From assembly GCA_050743265.1 (NCBI GenBank), contig JBOGEN010000164.1, positions 1 to 16,896 on the forward strand: DNA of 16,896 nucleotides, written 5' to 3'. The stretch's first letter is position 1, and each line of letters starts with the position of its first letter. The position numbers and the translations under genes were made by a program. Under the pieces are notes generated by a model. The model was not told the DNA's origin. It saw nothing but the letters and a program-made list of their open reading frames with translations, and did not search any database. This document shows, in pieces, positions 1 to 6,507 of this stretch. Source of the DNA: JBOGEN01 sp050743265 (lineage in GTDB: Bacteria > Actinomycetota > Actinomycetes > JBOGEN01).

Positions 1-38
1 GCCGGCGCGGGCTCGGGGCGCGGATCTCGGGCGCTCAC
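1..38 (-). CDS. Possible partial CDS running off the left edge (N-terminus only)
   Basis: The minus strand opens with a GTG at position 38 and reads VSARDPRPEPAP without a stop to the window edge. Exactly six bases upstream of the GTG is a GATAAT hexamer, which gives the same -10/N6/start layout seen at several other genes here. That suggests a leaderless gene diverging from the gene at 78. Twelve codons are too few to assign a family. The call rests only on promoter geometry and an open frame, and the region could equally be non-coding. Confidence 0.35.
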   Translation of the reverse strand, partial: MSARDPRPEPAP

Positions 39-44
39 CGCCGC

Positions 45-50
45 ATTATC
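45..50 (-). promoter_or_regulatory. Putative -10 element (GATAAT) of the left-edge divergent gene
   Basis: GATAAT on the minus strand matches five of six bases of the TATAAT consensus. It lies six bases before a GTG, as expected for a leaderless transcript. No convincing -35 is visible. Confidence 0.4.
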
Positions 51-65
51 CGTACGGCGCTGTGG

Positions 66-71
66 CAGGCT
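66..71 (+). promoter_or_regulatory. Putative -10 element (CAGGCT) for a leaderless transcript
   Basis: CAGGCT resembles the actinobacterial TAnnnT -10 box except for its first base. It is followed by six bases and the GTG start at 78. There is no Shine-Dalgarno sequence, so initiation at or next to the start codon is inferred. Confidence 0.35.
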
Positions 72-77
72 TGGCCC

Positions 78-677
78 GTGGCTGCAGCGGACTCCCCGTC
101 GGGCGCTCCCGCCGGCGCTCACGGCGCCCACGAGGCCCGGGACGCCTGGGAGGACGCCGGCCCGGACGCCCTGGGCGAGGCCCTCGTCGCCGAGGGCACG
201 AAGAAGGCCGGCCTGGTGTGGCTGACCCTGCCCGGATCCCCGCATGCGCTGCCGGTGTGGCACGTCTGGCTGGAAGGCGCCGCGTACGTGATCAGCGGGG
301 GCGAGGAGCAGCCCCTGCCGGACATCGAGCGCGGCGGCGAGGTGCGCGTCACCGTGCCGAGCAAGGACAACCGCGGACGGCTCGTCACCTGGGTCGCGGA
401 GGCGACGCGCGTCGAGCCCGGCACCGACGAGTGGGACGCGGCCGTCGCCGTGCTGAAGCCGGGACGGCTCAACGCGAGCGACGGCGAGCGGATGCCGCGC
501 AGGTGGGCCGAAGAGTCCCGGCTGACCCGGCTGGCCCCGACCGGCCGCCTGCCCGAGCGGCCGGGTGACATGCCCGGAGGCTCCCTCGCCGCTCCCCCAC
601 CCCCCACGCCGGCCACCACCCGGGGGCGGCTGCCCTACGTCCTGGGCCGGCGCCCCCGGCGGCGGCGCCGCACCTGA
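78..677 (+). CDS. Pyridoxamine 5'-phosphate oxidase-like (FMN-binding split-barrel) protein
   Basis: This 199-residue protein has a central segment of about residues 40-155 (AGLVWLTLPGSPHALPVWHV, VTVPSKDNRGRLVTWVAEA) that looks like the small split-barrel flavin/F420-binding fold of the PPOX superfamily. That is a pattern impression rather than a clear motif match, and no substrate can be named. The last 50 residues are proline-rich and end in an arginine cluster (GRRPRRRRRT), so the tail is probably disordered and basic. The GTG at 78 was chosen because the coding bias begins there and a -10-like hexamer lies six bases upstream. An overlapping frame from 62 is a shadow. The gene precedes the MgtE-like gene by 71 bp and has no obvious link to it. 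Cytoplasmic, no signal peptide. Confidence 0.7.
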   Translation: MAAADSPSGAPAGAHGAHEARDAWEDAGPDALGEALVAEGTKKAGLVWLTLPGSPHALPVWHVWLEGAAYVISGGEEQPLPDIERGGEVRVTVPSKDNRGRLVTWVAEATRVEPGTDEWDAAVAVLKPGRLNASDGERMPRRWAEESRLTRLAPTGRLPERPGDMPGGSLAAPPPPTPATTRGRLPYVLGRRPRRRRRT

Positions 678-735
678 CCCGACGCCGGCGCGTGAGGCGC
701 TGCCGCGCCTGAGCCGTTGGCCGCAGCCCGGACGG

Positions 736-741
736 TAGCCT
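736..741 (+). promoter_or_regulatory. Putative -10 element (TAGCCT) for the MgtE-like gene
   Basis: TAGCCT fits TAnnnT and is followed by seven bases and the ATG at 749. No Shine-Dalgarno sequence precedes the ATG, which is consistent with a leaderless mRNA. Confidence 0.5.
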
Positions 742-748
742 GCGAAGA

Positions 749-2011
749 ATGAGCGGCGGAGGGACGCGGGTCTTCATCGCACGCCTGGCCGGCACCTCGG
801 TCTTCGACCCGACCGGGGACCAGGTCGGCCGTGTGCGCGACGTCGTCGTGGCCCTGCGCCTGGGCCGGCAGCCTCCCCGCGTGCTCGGCCTCGTCGTGGA
901 GGTGCAGCCCCGGCGGCGCATCTTCCTGCCGATGACGCGGGTCACGTCCATCGACGCGGGCCAGGTCATCTCGACCGGCCTGGTGAACCTTCGCCGGTTC
1001 GAGCAGCGTCCGACCGAGACGCTCGTGCTCTCCGAGATGCTCGACCGCAAGGTCACCCTGGTCGCGACCGGTGAGACGGTGACCGTCCTCGACATCGGCA
1101 TGGAGCTGACCCGGACGCGCGACTGGGTGGCCACCAAGGTCGCCGTACGCCAGCCCGGCGGCCGGCTGCGCCGGGGGCCCACGAAGACGGTGGAGTGGGA
1201 CGAGGTCACCGGCTTCACCGCGGTCGAGGAGGGCCAGGGGGCGGCCAACCTGCTCGCCGCCTTCGACAAGCTGCGGGCGCCTGACCTCGCCAACGTCATG
1301 CACGAGCTGTCCGCGAAGCGCCGCGCCGAGGTCGCGGCGGCCCTCGACGACGAGCGGCTCGCCGACGTCCTCGAGGAGCTGCCCGAGGACGACCAGGTCG
1401 AGATCCTCTCCCAGCTGGGCAGCGAGCGCGCCGCGGACGTTCTCGAGGCGATGGACCCGGACGACGCCGCCGACCTGCTCGGCGAGCTCCCCACGGACGA
1501 GGCCGAGCAGCTGCTCACGCTCATGGAGCCGGAGGAGGCCGAGCCGGTACGCCGGCTGCTCACGTACTCCGAGGACACCGCCGGCGGCATGATGACGACC
1601 GAGCCTGTGATCCTCCCGCCGGACGCCGCTGTAGCCGAGGCACTGGCCCGCGCGCGCAACCCCGAGCTGACCCCGGCGCTCGCCTCCGTCGTGTTCGTCA
1701 CGCGGGGGCCGCACGAGGCCCCGACCGGCCGGTACCTGGGCATGGCCCACCTGCAGCGCCTGCTCCGCGAGCCCCCCTCGTCGATCGTCGGCGGCATCCT
1801 CGACACCGACACGGAGCCGCTGCGCCCGGACACGCCGCTGCCCGAGGTGACCAGCTACCTGGCGACGTACAACCTCGTCGCGGTGCCCGTGGTGGACGAG
1901 GACGGGCACATGCTCGGCGCCGTGTCCGTGGACGACGTCCTCGACCACCTGCTGCCGGACGACTGGCGCGAGGCCGCCGGCGAGACCGCGGAGACCGCTC
2001 GTGGCGCGTGA
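749..2011 (+). CDS. MgtE N-domain / CBS-domain protein lacking the transport domain
   Basis: This 420-residue soluble protein is built in three parts. Residues about 8-155 form a beta-rich, PRC-barrel-like region. Residues about 160-275 form a superhelical MgtE N domain with the repeating ALDDERLADVLEELPEDDQV and AADVLEAMDPDDAADLLGEL pattern. Residues about 276-410 form a CBS pair that begins at the family-typical DTAGGMMTTEPV. In full MgtE Mg2+ channels these cytosolic domains sense Mg2+ and gate a membrane domain of about 150-180 residues, but this protein ends directly after the CBS pair and has no membrane helix. It resembles M. tuberculosis Rv1232c in architecture (from memory). It overlaps the DUF1003 membrane-protein gene by 11 bp, so the two are probably co-translated and may act together. 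Transport by this protein alone is unlikely. A role as a Mg2+ or nucleotide sensor is inferred. Confidence 0.85.
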   Translation: MSGGGTRVFIARLAGTSVFDPTGDQVGRVRDVVVALRLGRQPPRVLGLVVEVQPRRRIFLPMTRVTSIDAGQVISTGLVNLRRFEQRPTETLVLSEMLDRKVTLVATGETVTVLDIGMELTRTRDWVATKVAVRQPGGRLRRGPTKTVEWDEVTGFTAVEEGQGAANLLAAFDKLRAPDLANVMHELSAKRRAEVAAALDDERLADVLEELPEDDQVEILSQLGSERAADVLEAMDPDDAADLLGELPTDEAEQLLTLMEPEEAEPVRRLLTYSEDTAGGMMTTEPVILPPDAAVAEALARARNPELTPALASVVFVTRGPHEAPTGRYLGMAHLQRLLREPPSSIVGGILDTDTEPLRPDTPLPEVTSYLATYNLVAVPVVDEDGHMLGAVSVDDVLDHLLPDDWREAAGETAETARGA

Positions 2012-2555
2012 GCCCCGCACCCGCCGCCTGGACGTGCCGCGCGAGCCCCGCCGGGCCGTCCCGCGCCCGCACTACGACCCGGAGGCGTTCGGCCGCTTCT
2101 CCGAGGGGATCGCCCGGTTCATCGGCACCGGCAGGTTCCTGATCTACATGACGGTCGTCGTGATCGTCTGGATCACCTGGAACGTGGTCATGCCCCGTGA
2201 CCTGCGCTTCGACGAGTACCCGTTCATCTTCCTCACGCTGGCGCTCTCGCTGCAGGCCTCGTATGCCGCCCCGCTGATCCTGCTCGCGCAGAACAGGCAG
2301 GACGATCGGGACCGGGTGCAGTACGAGCAGGACAGGGCCACGGACGAAAGGTCCATCGCGGACACGGAGTTCCTCACCCGTGAGGTGGCCGCCCTGCGGA
2401 TCGCCCTCGGTGAGGTGGCTACCCGCGACTACCTGCGCTCGGAGATCACACGCCTGCTGGAGGAGACCGGCGAGCGCCGGGACGGGGACCGCGAGCGGGA
2501 CAGGGAGGCCGGCCGCGACGGGGCCGCCCGGCCGGCGGGCCCGGCACACTCCTGA
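2001..2555 (+). CDS. DUF1003 family membrane protein
   Basis: This 184-residue protein has two adjacent membrane helices, about residues 47-66 (LIYMTVVVIVWITWNVVM) and 74-95 (FIFLTLALSLQASYAAPLIL). The family signature follows: NRQDDRDRVQYEQD, then acidic and basic helical residues ending in ALRIALGEVATRDYLRSEI. The C-terminal 30 residues are highly charged and probably disordered. DUF1003 proteins are common in bacteria and have no established biochemical role. The GTG start at 2001 lies inside the end of the MgtE-like gene (stop at 2009-2011), so translational coupling is likely. The pairing of these two genes is, from memory, shared with M. tuberculosis (Rv1232c-Rv1231c), which suggests a joint function in ion homeostasis. 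The upstream gene could supply the cytosolic sensor. Confidence 0.85.
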   Translation: MAREPRTRRLDVPREPRRAVPRPHYDPEAFGRFSEGIARFIGTGRFLIYMTVVVIVWITWNVVMPRDLRFDEYPFIFLTLALSLQASYAAPLILLAQNRQDDRDRVQYEQDRATDERSIADTEFLTREVAALRIALGEVATRDYLRSEITRLLEETGERRDGDRERDREAGRDGAARPAGPAHS

Positions 2556-2603
2556 GCCGGGCGGGGAGCCGTCCGCCTTGCCGGGCGAAACGATCTTGTC
2601 TGG

Positions 2604-2617
2604 AGAGGTTCACCTCT
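2604..2617 (+). repeat. Perfect inverted repeat overlapping the gspE promoter -35
   Basis: AGAGGT and ACCTCT form 6-bp arms around a two-base centre (TC). The right arm overlaps the putative -35 of the sigma-28-like promoter, so it is placed like a repressor or activator operator. No cognate regulator can be named. Confidence 0.4.
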
Positions 2618-2636
2618 GCGGCCATCCGACCGATAG
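2610..2636 (+). promoter_or_regulatory. Putative sigma-28 (FliA/WhiG-class) promoter for the PilB/GspE-type gene
   Basis: TCAC at 2610-2613, a 15-base spacer, and ACCGATAG at 2629-2636 fit the WhiG/SigD-type consensus TAAA-N15-GCCGATAA. The downstream box matches six of eight positions and the -35 is weaker. The downstream box ends seven bases before the GTG at 2644, so transcription would begin at or next to the start codon. A housekeeping promoter is not evident in this gap. Confidence 0.5.
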
Positions 2637-2643
2637 CGGGAAA

Positions 2644-4353
2644 GTGACCCGACCTAGTCGCAAGCGTCTCGGAGAGGTGCTCGTCGCAGCCAACGTGCTG
2701 ACGGCCGAGCAGCTCCAGTCCGCCCTGGACCGCCAGGCCCAGGTGGCCGAGGGCGGTACCCGCCTGCGGCTCGGCGAGGTGATCACCCAGCTCGGGCTGG
2801 CCACCGAGGCGGAGATCGCCACCTCTCTGGCCTCGCAGCTCAACCTGGAGATGGTGGACCTGCGGTTCACCACGATCCCCGCGGACCTGGCCAGGCTCGT
2901 GCCCCGCCAGGTCGCCACACGCGCCGGGGTGGTCGTCCTCGAGCGCATCCCGAACGGGCTCAAGGTGGCCACCTCCGACCCCACGAACGTGGTCGGCCTG
3001 GACGACGTCCGGATGTACACGCACGCCCGCGAGCTTGTCGTCTGCGTCGCGCAGGAGAGCCAGATCCGCGAGGTGCACGCCCGGACCTGGTCGCTCGCGG
3101 ACGAGGCAGGCGAGGCCGCCTCCGTCCTCGACGGCATGGACGCGGACGCGGAGGAGGAGCTCGGACAGGCCACGGCAACGGACGACGCCCCCACCGTCCG
3201 GGTGGTCAACATGATCCTCTCCGACGCCGTCCGCGCCGGGGCCAGCGACATCCACGTCGAGCCCATGCGGGACGCGCTGCGTGTCCGCTTCCGCGTGGAC
3301 GGCCTGCTCCGCGACGTCATGACCGCGCCCCGCTCGGCCGCCGCGTCCGTGATCAGCCGGCTCAAGGTGACCTCGGGACTGGACATCGCGGAGCGCCGCG
3401 TCCCCCAGGACGGCCGCACCCGCATCACCGTCGAGGGCTCCACCGTGGACGCCCGGGTGAGCACGCTGCCGAACCTGCACGGCGAGAAGGTCGTGATCCG
3501 GCTGCTGGCCCGCGCCGAGCAGGTTCCCGAGGTGGAGGAGCTGGGCATGCTCGGCCCCCAGCTGGCCACCATGCGGAGGGCGCTCCAGGGCTCCCAGGGG
3601 CTCGTCCTCATCACTGGGCCCACCGGCTCGGGCAAGACCAACACGCTGTACGCGGCGCTGGCCGAGGTCCACACCGTCGAGCGCAACATCATCACGCTCG
3701 AGGACCCGGTCGAGATCCAGATGAACGGCATCACCCAGGTCCAGGTGCACGAGCGGTCGGGCATGACCTTCGCTCGCGGGCTGCGCGCCGTCCTGCGTCA
3801 GGACCCCGACATCGTCCTCGTCGGTGAGGTCCGCGACACCGAGACCGCCGAGCTGGCCCTGCAGGCCTCCCTCACCGGGCACCTCGTGCTCTCCACCCTG
3901 CACACGAACGACGCCGTCTCCGCCGTGACCCGCATGGTCGAGATGGGCGTCGAGCCCTACCTGGTCGGCTCGTCCCTCGCGCTGGTCGTCGCCCAGCGGC
4001 TGGTCCGCCGACCGTGCAGCGGGTGTGCCGCGCCGGGCGCCCCGGACCCGGACGTCCTGGCCCGGCTCGGGCTCGACCCGGAAAACGTCCCGGCCTCCGC
4101 CCCGCGCGCCGGCACCGGCTGCGCCGGGTGCGGCAACACCGGCTACCGCGGCCGGCTCGGCCTGTTCGAGGTCCTCGCCATCACCCCCGAGATGCGCCGG
4201 GTCCTGCTCGAGTCCCCGACCGAGACGGCGGTGGCCACCGAGGCCGCCACGCAAGGCATGATGACGCTCCGCGAGGCAGGGCTCCAGGCGGTGAACGCCG
4301 GGACCACCACGTACGAGGAGGTCCTGCGCGCCACCCCCACGGACCGCATCTGA
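2644..4353 (+). CDS. Type IV pilus / type II secretion assembly ATPase (PilB/GspE family) with c-di-GMP-binding MshEN domain
   Basis: This 569-residue AAA-type ATPase would power assembly of a pilus or pseudopilus at the cytoplasmic membrane. The N-terminus has two MshEN motifs, residues 8-31 (RLG...L...N...L..Q) and 42-65 (RLGEVITQLGLATEAEIATS, then LASQ), the fold that binds cyclic di-GMP in MshE. The ATPase domain has Walker A GPTGSGKT at 325-332, the Walker B region DIVLVGEVRD ending at 398, and a His box LSTLHTND. Zinc-knuckle cysteines C458, C461, C493 and C496 are all present. GTG 2644 was chosen because the MshEN domain begins six codons later and a promoter-like element ends just upstream. 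The frame stays open further upstream, but that part overlaps the DUF1003 gene and has no family similarity. No pilC, pilT or pilin genes lie nearby, so this is an orphan ATPase within the window. Confidence 0.92.
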   Translation: MTRPSRKRLGEVLVAANVLTAEQLQSALDRQAQVAEGGTRLRLGEVITQLGLATEAEIATSLASQLNLEMVDLRFTTIPADLARLVPRQVATRAGVVVLERIPNGLKVATSDPTNVVGLDDVRMYTHARELVVCVAQESQIREVHARTWSLADEAGEAASVLDGMDADAEEELGQATATDDAPTVRVVNMILSDAVRAGASDIHVEPMRDALRVRFRVDGLLRDVMTAPRSAAASVISRLKVTSGLDIAERRVPQDGRTRITVEGSTVDARVSTLPNLHGEKVVIRLLARAEQVPEVEELGMLGPQLATMRRALQGSQGLVLITGPTGSGKTNTLYAALAEVHTVERNIITLEDPVEIQMNGITQVQVHERSGMTFARGLRAVLRQDPDIVLVGEVRDTETAELALQASLTGHLVLSTLHTNDAVSAVTRMVEMGVEPYLVGSSLALVVAQRLVRRPCSGCAAPGAPDPDVLARLGLDPENVPASAPRAGTGCAGCGNTGYRGRLGLFEVLAITPEMRRVLLESPTETAVATEAATQGMMTLREAGLQAVNAGTTTYEEVLRATPTDRI

Positions 4354-4365
4354 GCCTGCCGGGCT

Positions 4366-4381
4366 GCCGGGCTCCCCCGGC
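4366..4381. terminator. Short hairpin between convergent gspE-type and marR genes
   Basis: GCCGGG and CCCGGC form a perfect 6-bp stem with a CTCC loop in the 30-bp convergent gap. It has no T-tract, which is common for actinobacterial terminators. It could serve both strands. Confidence 0.4.
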
Positions 4382-4383
4382 CG

Positions 4384-4881
4384 CTACTCGTCCAGGAACC
4401 GCTTCAGCACCTCGTGCAGGGAAGCGAGCTCAGCCGCGTCCAGACGGCCCACGGCGTACCGCTCCACCCCGCGCAGGTGCGTGGGAGTGGCCCGGCGGAG
4501 CCGGTCGTACCCCTCGTCGGTGAGCACCGCGTACAGGCCGCGGGCGTCGCTCGGGCACGCCTCGCGCCGGACCAGCCCCTCCCTGGCGAGGCGGTCCACC
4601 AGCCGGGTCAGCCCGCTGCGTGAGAGCAGCACGCGCTCGGCCAGCTCGGTCATCCGCAGCCGGTGGTCGGTGGCCTCGACCAGCTGGACCAGCACGTCGT
4701 ACGAGGCAAGCGGCAGCGCGTGCTCGGCCACCAGGTCGGCCTCGAGCCGTCGGACGAGCAGGGCGTGGGCGCGTAGGAAGTCCCGCCAGACGGCCAACGC
4801 GTCCGGCGTGGGGAAGGCCGACGTGCTAGGGCCAGGGGCGTGGTCGCCCCTCTGGGTGGTCACGGCCTGGCTCGGAGGCAT
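4384..4881 (-). CDS. MarR family transcriptional regulator
   Basis: This 165-residue protein has the MarR winged-helix layout. A helical dimerisation segment spans about 25-60 (AVWRDFLRAHALLVRRLEAD). The recognition HTH is RMTELAERVLLSRSGLTRLV, followed by a wing with the typical D-x-R signature (CPSDARGLYAVLTDEGYDRL) and a C-terminal dimerisation helix ending in LHEVLKRFLDE. It is expected to bind DNA as a dimer, probably with a small-molecule ligand that cannot be predicted. The ATG at 4881 was chosen because a TACGAT hexamer lies exactly six bases upstream, fitting a leaderless promoter. A GTG six codons later is an alternative. It diverges from mrp across 66 bp, so autoregulation and effects on mrp are plausible but not demonstrated. 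Confidence 0.88.
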   Translation of the reverse strand: MPPSQAVTTQRGDHAPGPSTSAFPTPDALAVWRDFLRAHALLVRRLEADLVAEHALPLASYDVLVQLVEATDHRLRMTELAERVLLSRSGLTRLVDRLAREGLVRREACPSDARGLYAVLTDEGYDRLRRATPTHLRGVERYAVGRLDAAELASLHEVLKRFLDE

Positions 4882-4887
4882 GGCGAG

Positions 4888-4893
4888 ATCGTA
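4888..4893 (-). promoter_or_regulatory. Putative -10 element (TACGAT) of marR
   Basis: TACGAT on the minus strand fits TAnnnT and is followed by six bases and the ATG at 4881. There is no Shine-Dalgarno sequence, so a leaderless mRNA is likely. Confidence 0.5.
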
Positions 4894-4908
4894 CCCACCG
4901 CCCTGCGG

Positions 4909-4918
4909 CCCGGCCGGG
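4909..4918. repeat. 10-bp palindrome in the marR/mrp intergenic region
   Basis: CCCGGCCGGG is a perfect palindrome between the two divergent -10 elements. CCACC and GGTGG half-sites also flank it loosely. It could be a MarR operator, although palindromes of G and C arise often by chance at this base composition. Confidence 0.25.
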
Positions 4919-4935
4919 TGGTCGCGACACGGCCG

Positions 4936-4941
4936 TAGCAT
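4936..4941 (+). promoter_or_regulatory. Putative -10 element (TAGCAT) of mrp
   Basis: TAGCAT fits TAnnnT and is followed by six bases and the ATG at 4948. No Shine-Dalgarno sequence is visible, so a leaderless transcript is inferred. Confidence 0.5.
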
Positions 4942-4947
4942 GGGCGT

Positions 4948-6084
4948 ATGGCTCACCCGCCCACTCTCGACCAGGTCAACGCCGCACTCGCCACCGTCCA
5001 GGACCCGGAGATCCACCGCCCGATCACCGATCTGGGCATGGTCAAGTCCGTCGACATCGGCGACGACGGCGCCGTCAGCGTCGCGGTCTACCTCACCGTG
5101 GCCGGCTGCCCGATGAAGGACACGATCACCTCCCGGGTCAGCGAGGCGGTCGGCAAGGTCGGCGGGGTCTCGGGCGTCCGGGTCGACCTCGACGTGATGT
5201 CCGAGGACCAGCGCAAGGATCTCCAGACGCGACTTCGCGGCGGGCAGGCGGAACCGGTGATCCCGTTCGCCCAGCCCGGGTCGCTCACCCGGGTGTACGC
5301 CGTGGCGTCCGGCAAGGGTGGGGTAGGCAAGTCCTCGGTGACGGTCAACCTCGCCGCCTCGCTCGCCGCCCGGGGGCTGTCCGTCGGGGTGCTCGACGCC
5401 GACTACTACGGCCACTCGATCCCGCGGATGTTGGGCGTGTCCGGCATGCCCACCAAGGTCGAGGACATGATCATGCCCCCGACCGCGCACGGCGTGAAGG
5501 TCATCTCGATCGGCATGTTCGCCGGTGGGCGTCCCGTGACCTGGCGGGGGCCGATGCTGCCCCGCGCGCTGCAGCAGTTCCTCGCCGACGTGTTCTGGGG
5601 CGATCTCGACGTCCTCCTCATGGACCTCCCGCCAGGCACAGGCGACGTCGCGATCTCGGTGGCTCAGCTCCTGCCGTCCGCGGAGATCCTCGTCGTCACC
5701 ACACCGCAGCAGGCTGCGGCCGAGGTGGCCGAGCGGGCGGGCTCCATCGCGGCCCAGACCCACCAGCAGATCCTCGGCGTGATCGAGAACATGTCGGGCT
5801 TTCCGTGCCCGCACTGCGGCGAGACCGTTGACGTGTTCGGCTCCGGCGGTGGCCAGCGGGTCGCGGACGGGCTGTCCCGGCTGCTCGGGACGGACGTCCC
5901 CGTCCTCGGCCAGGTCCCGATCGACGTACGCCTGCGGGAGGGGGGCGACGAGGGGATGCCGCTCGTCCTCTCCGACAGCGAGTCGCCGGCCGGGCAGGCG
6001 CTCACCGGGATCGCGAACGGGCTCGCCTCGCGGTCGCGCAACCTCGTCGGCCGCTCCCTGGGCCTCAGCCCGGCCGGGCGCTGA
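4948..6084 (+). CDS. mrp: Mrp/ApbC family iron-sulfur cluster carrier ATPase
   Basis: This 378-residue protein has an N-terminal MIP18/DUF59 domain, about residues 5-90 (VQDPEIHRPITDLGMV, VAGCPMKDTI). A MinD/Mrp-type P-loop ATPase follows. The deviant Walker A is GKGGVGKS at 122-129, with ADYYGHSIPRMLG, the Walker B region LLMDLPPGTGD, and the CPHC motif with C287 and C290. In this family the CxxC cysteines of a dimer hold a transferable 4Fe-4S cluster that is delivered to apo-proteins in the cytoplasm. The domain order and length are normal for actinobacterial Mrp (M. tuberculosis Rv1229c). The ATG was chosen because a TAGCAT hexamer lies six bases upstream. The gene diverges from marR and its stop is only 3 bp from the stop of the convergent tatB. 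Confidence 0.95.
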   Translation: MAHPPTLDQVNAALATVQDPEIHRPITDLGMVKSVDIGDDGAVSVAVYLTVAGCPMKDTITSRVSEAVGKVGGVSGVRVDLDVMSEDQRKDLQTRLRGGQAEPVIPFAQPGSLTRVYAVASGKGGVGKSSVTVNLAASLAARGLSVGVLDADYYGHSIPRMLGVSGMPTKVEDMIMPPTAHGVKVISIGMFAGGRPVTWRGPMLPRALQQFLADVFWGDLDVLLMDLPPGTGDVAISVAQLLPSAEILVVTTPQQAAAEVAERAGSIAAQTHQQILGVIENMSGFPCPHCGETVDVFGSGGGQRVADGLSRLLGTDVPVLGQVPIDVRLREGGDEGMPLVLSDSESPAGQALTGIANGLASRSRNLVGRSLGLSPAGR

Positions 6085-6087
6085 CCT

Positions 6088-6417
6088 TCAGGTCGCGTCG
6101 GCGTCGTACGGCGGACGCTCCCCGGGCTCGACCGGCGCGGGCCGGCGGGCGGGGCGCTGATCGCGATCGTCTCGCTCGTCCTCGAAGATCGCCCGGCTGA
6201 CCGCACGGCGCGGGTTCAGGTCGCGCAGGTCGAGATCGGAGAAGTCGGACCCGAGGTGCTCGGACAGGTCCGACCGCGCGTCGGTGGCCATCCGGCGGAG
6301 CTGGCGCACCATCCGCCCCGCGTCCGCGGCGATCTTGGGCAGCTTGTCCGGCCCGAACACGAACATCGCGACCACGCCGAGCGCCAGGATCTCGCCGAGG
6401 CCGATGTCGCCGAACAC
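6088..6417 (-). CDS. tatB: Sec-independent (twin-arginine) translocase subunit TatB
   Basis: This 109-residue protein has a short N-terminal membrane helix (residues 2-21, FGDIGLGEILALGVVAMFVF) that contains the conserved glutamate E9. The FGP hinge follows (G22-P23), then an amphipathic helix (LPKIAADAGRMVRQLRRMAT) and a charged tail. TatB works with TatC as the receptor for folded twin-arginine substrates. The GTG at 6417 was chosen because FGDIG directly after the start is the family's N-terminus and GGAGGG lies just upstream. The in-frame ATG ten codons earlier would add residues not seen in the family. It is the last gene of the sigE-rseA-rseB-like-htrA-tatB string, an order shared with mycobacteria. 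No tatA or tatC is in the window. It ends 3 bp from the stop of mrp on the opposite strand. Confidence 0.93.
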   Translation of the reverse strand: MFGDIGLGEILALGVVAMFVFGPDKLPKIAADAGRMVRQLRRMATDARSDLSEHLGSDFSDLDLRDLNPRRAVSRAIFEDERDDRDQRPARRPAPVEPGERPPYDADAT

Positions 6418-6474
6418 GGTCCCTCCGGGAGCTACTGGGGGCTTCACGGGCCGGCGACGAGCGCCGACACGTCC

Positions 6475-6480
6475 ACAGTA
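6475..6480 (-). promoter_or_regulatory. Weak candidate -10 element (TACTGT) for tatB
   Basis: TACTGT lies in the 90-bp htrA-tatB gap, 57 bases before the tatB GTG. It fits TAnnnT but has no clear -35, so tatB may simply be read through from htrA. Confidence 0.25.
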
Positions 6481-6507
6481 GCCGTCGGCACCCGGGCCCG
6501 GCGCGGG

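Noticed and set aside
635..2020. Long minus-strand open frame of 461 codons opposite the MgtE-like gene
   Set aside because: It is an antisense shadow. The + strand product has recognisable domains, while the minus product is low-complexity and has no family resemblance.
2556..2643. Possible c-di-GMP riboswitch before the PilB/GspE-type gene
   Set aside because: The gap shows no match to the conserved core of the GEMM class, and the predicted transcript is leaderless.
2446..4254. Minus-strand open frame of 602 codons opposite the PilB/GspE-type gene
   Set aside because: The ATPase on the + strand has Walker, His-box and zinc motifs. The opposite frame is a product of codon bias in GC-rich DNA.
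6492..6501. CCGGGCCCGG palindrome just after the htrA coding region
   Set aside because: It has no loop and no T-tract, and such palindromes are expected by chance at this GC content, so I did not call a terminator.
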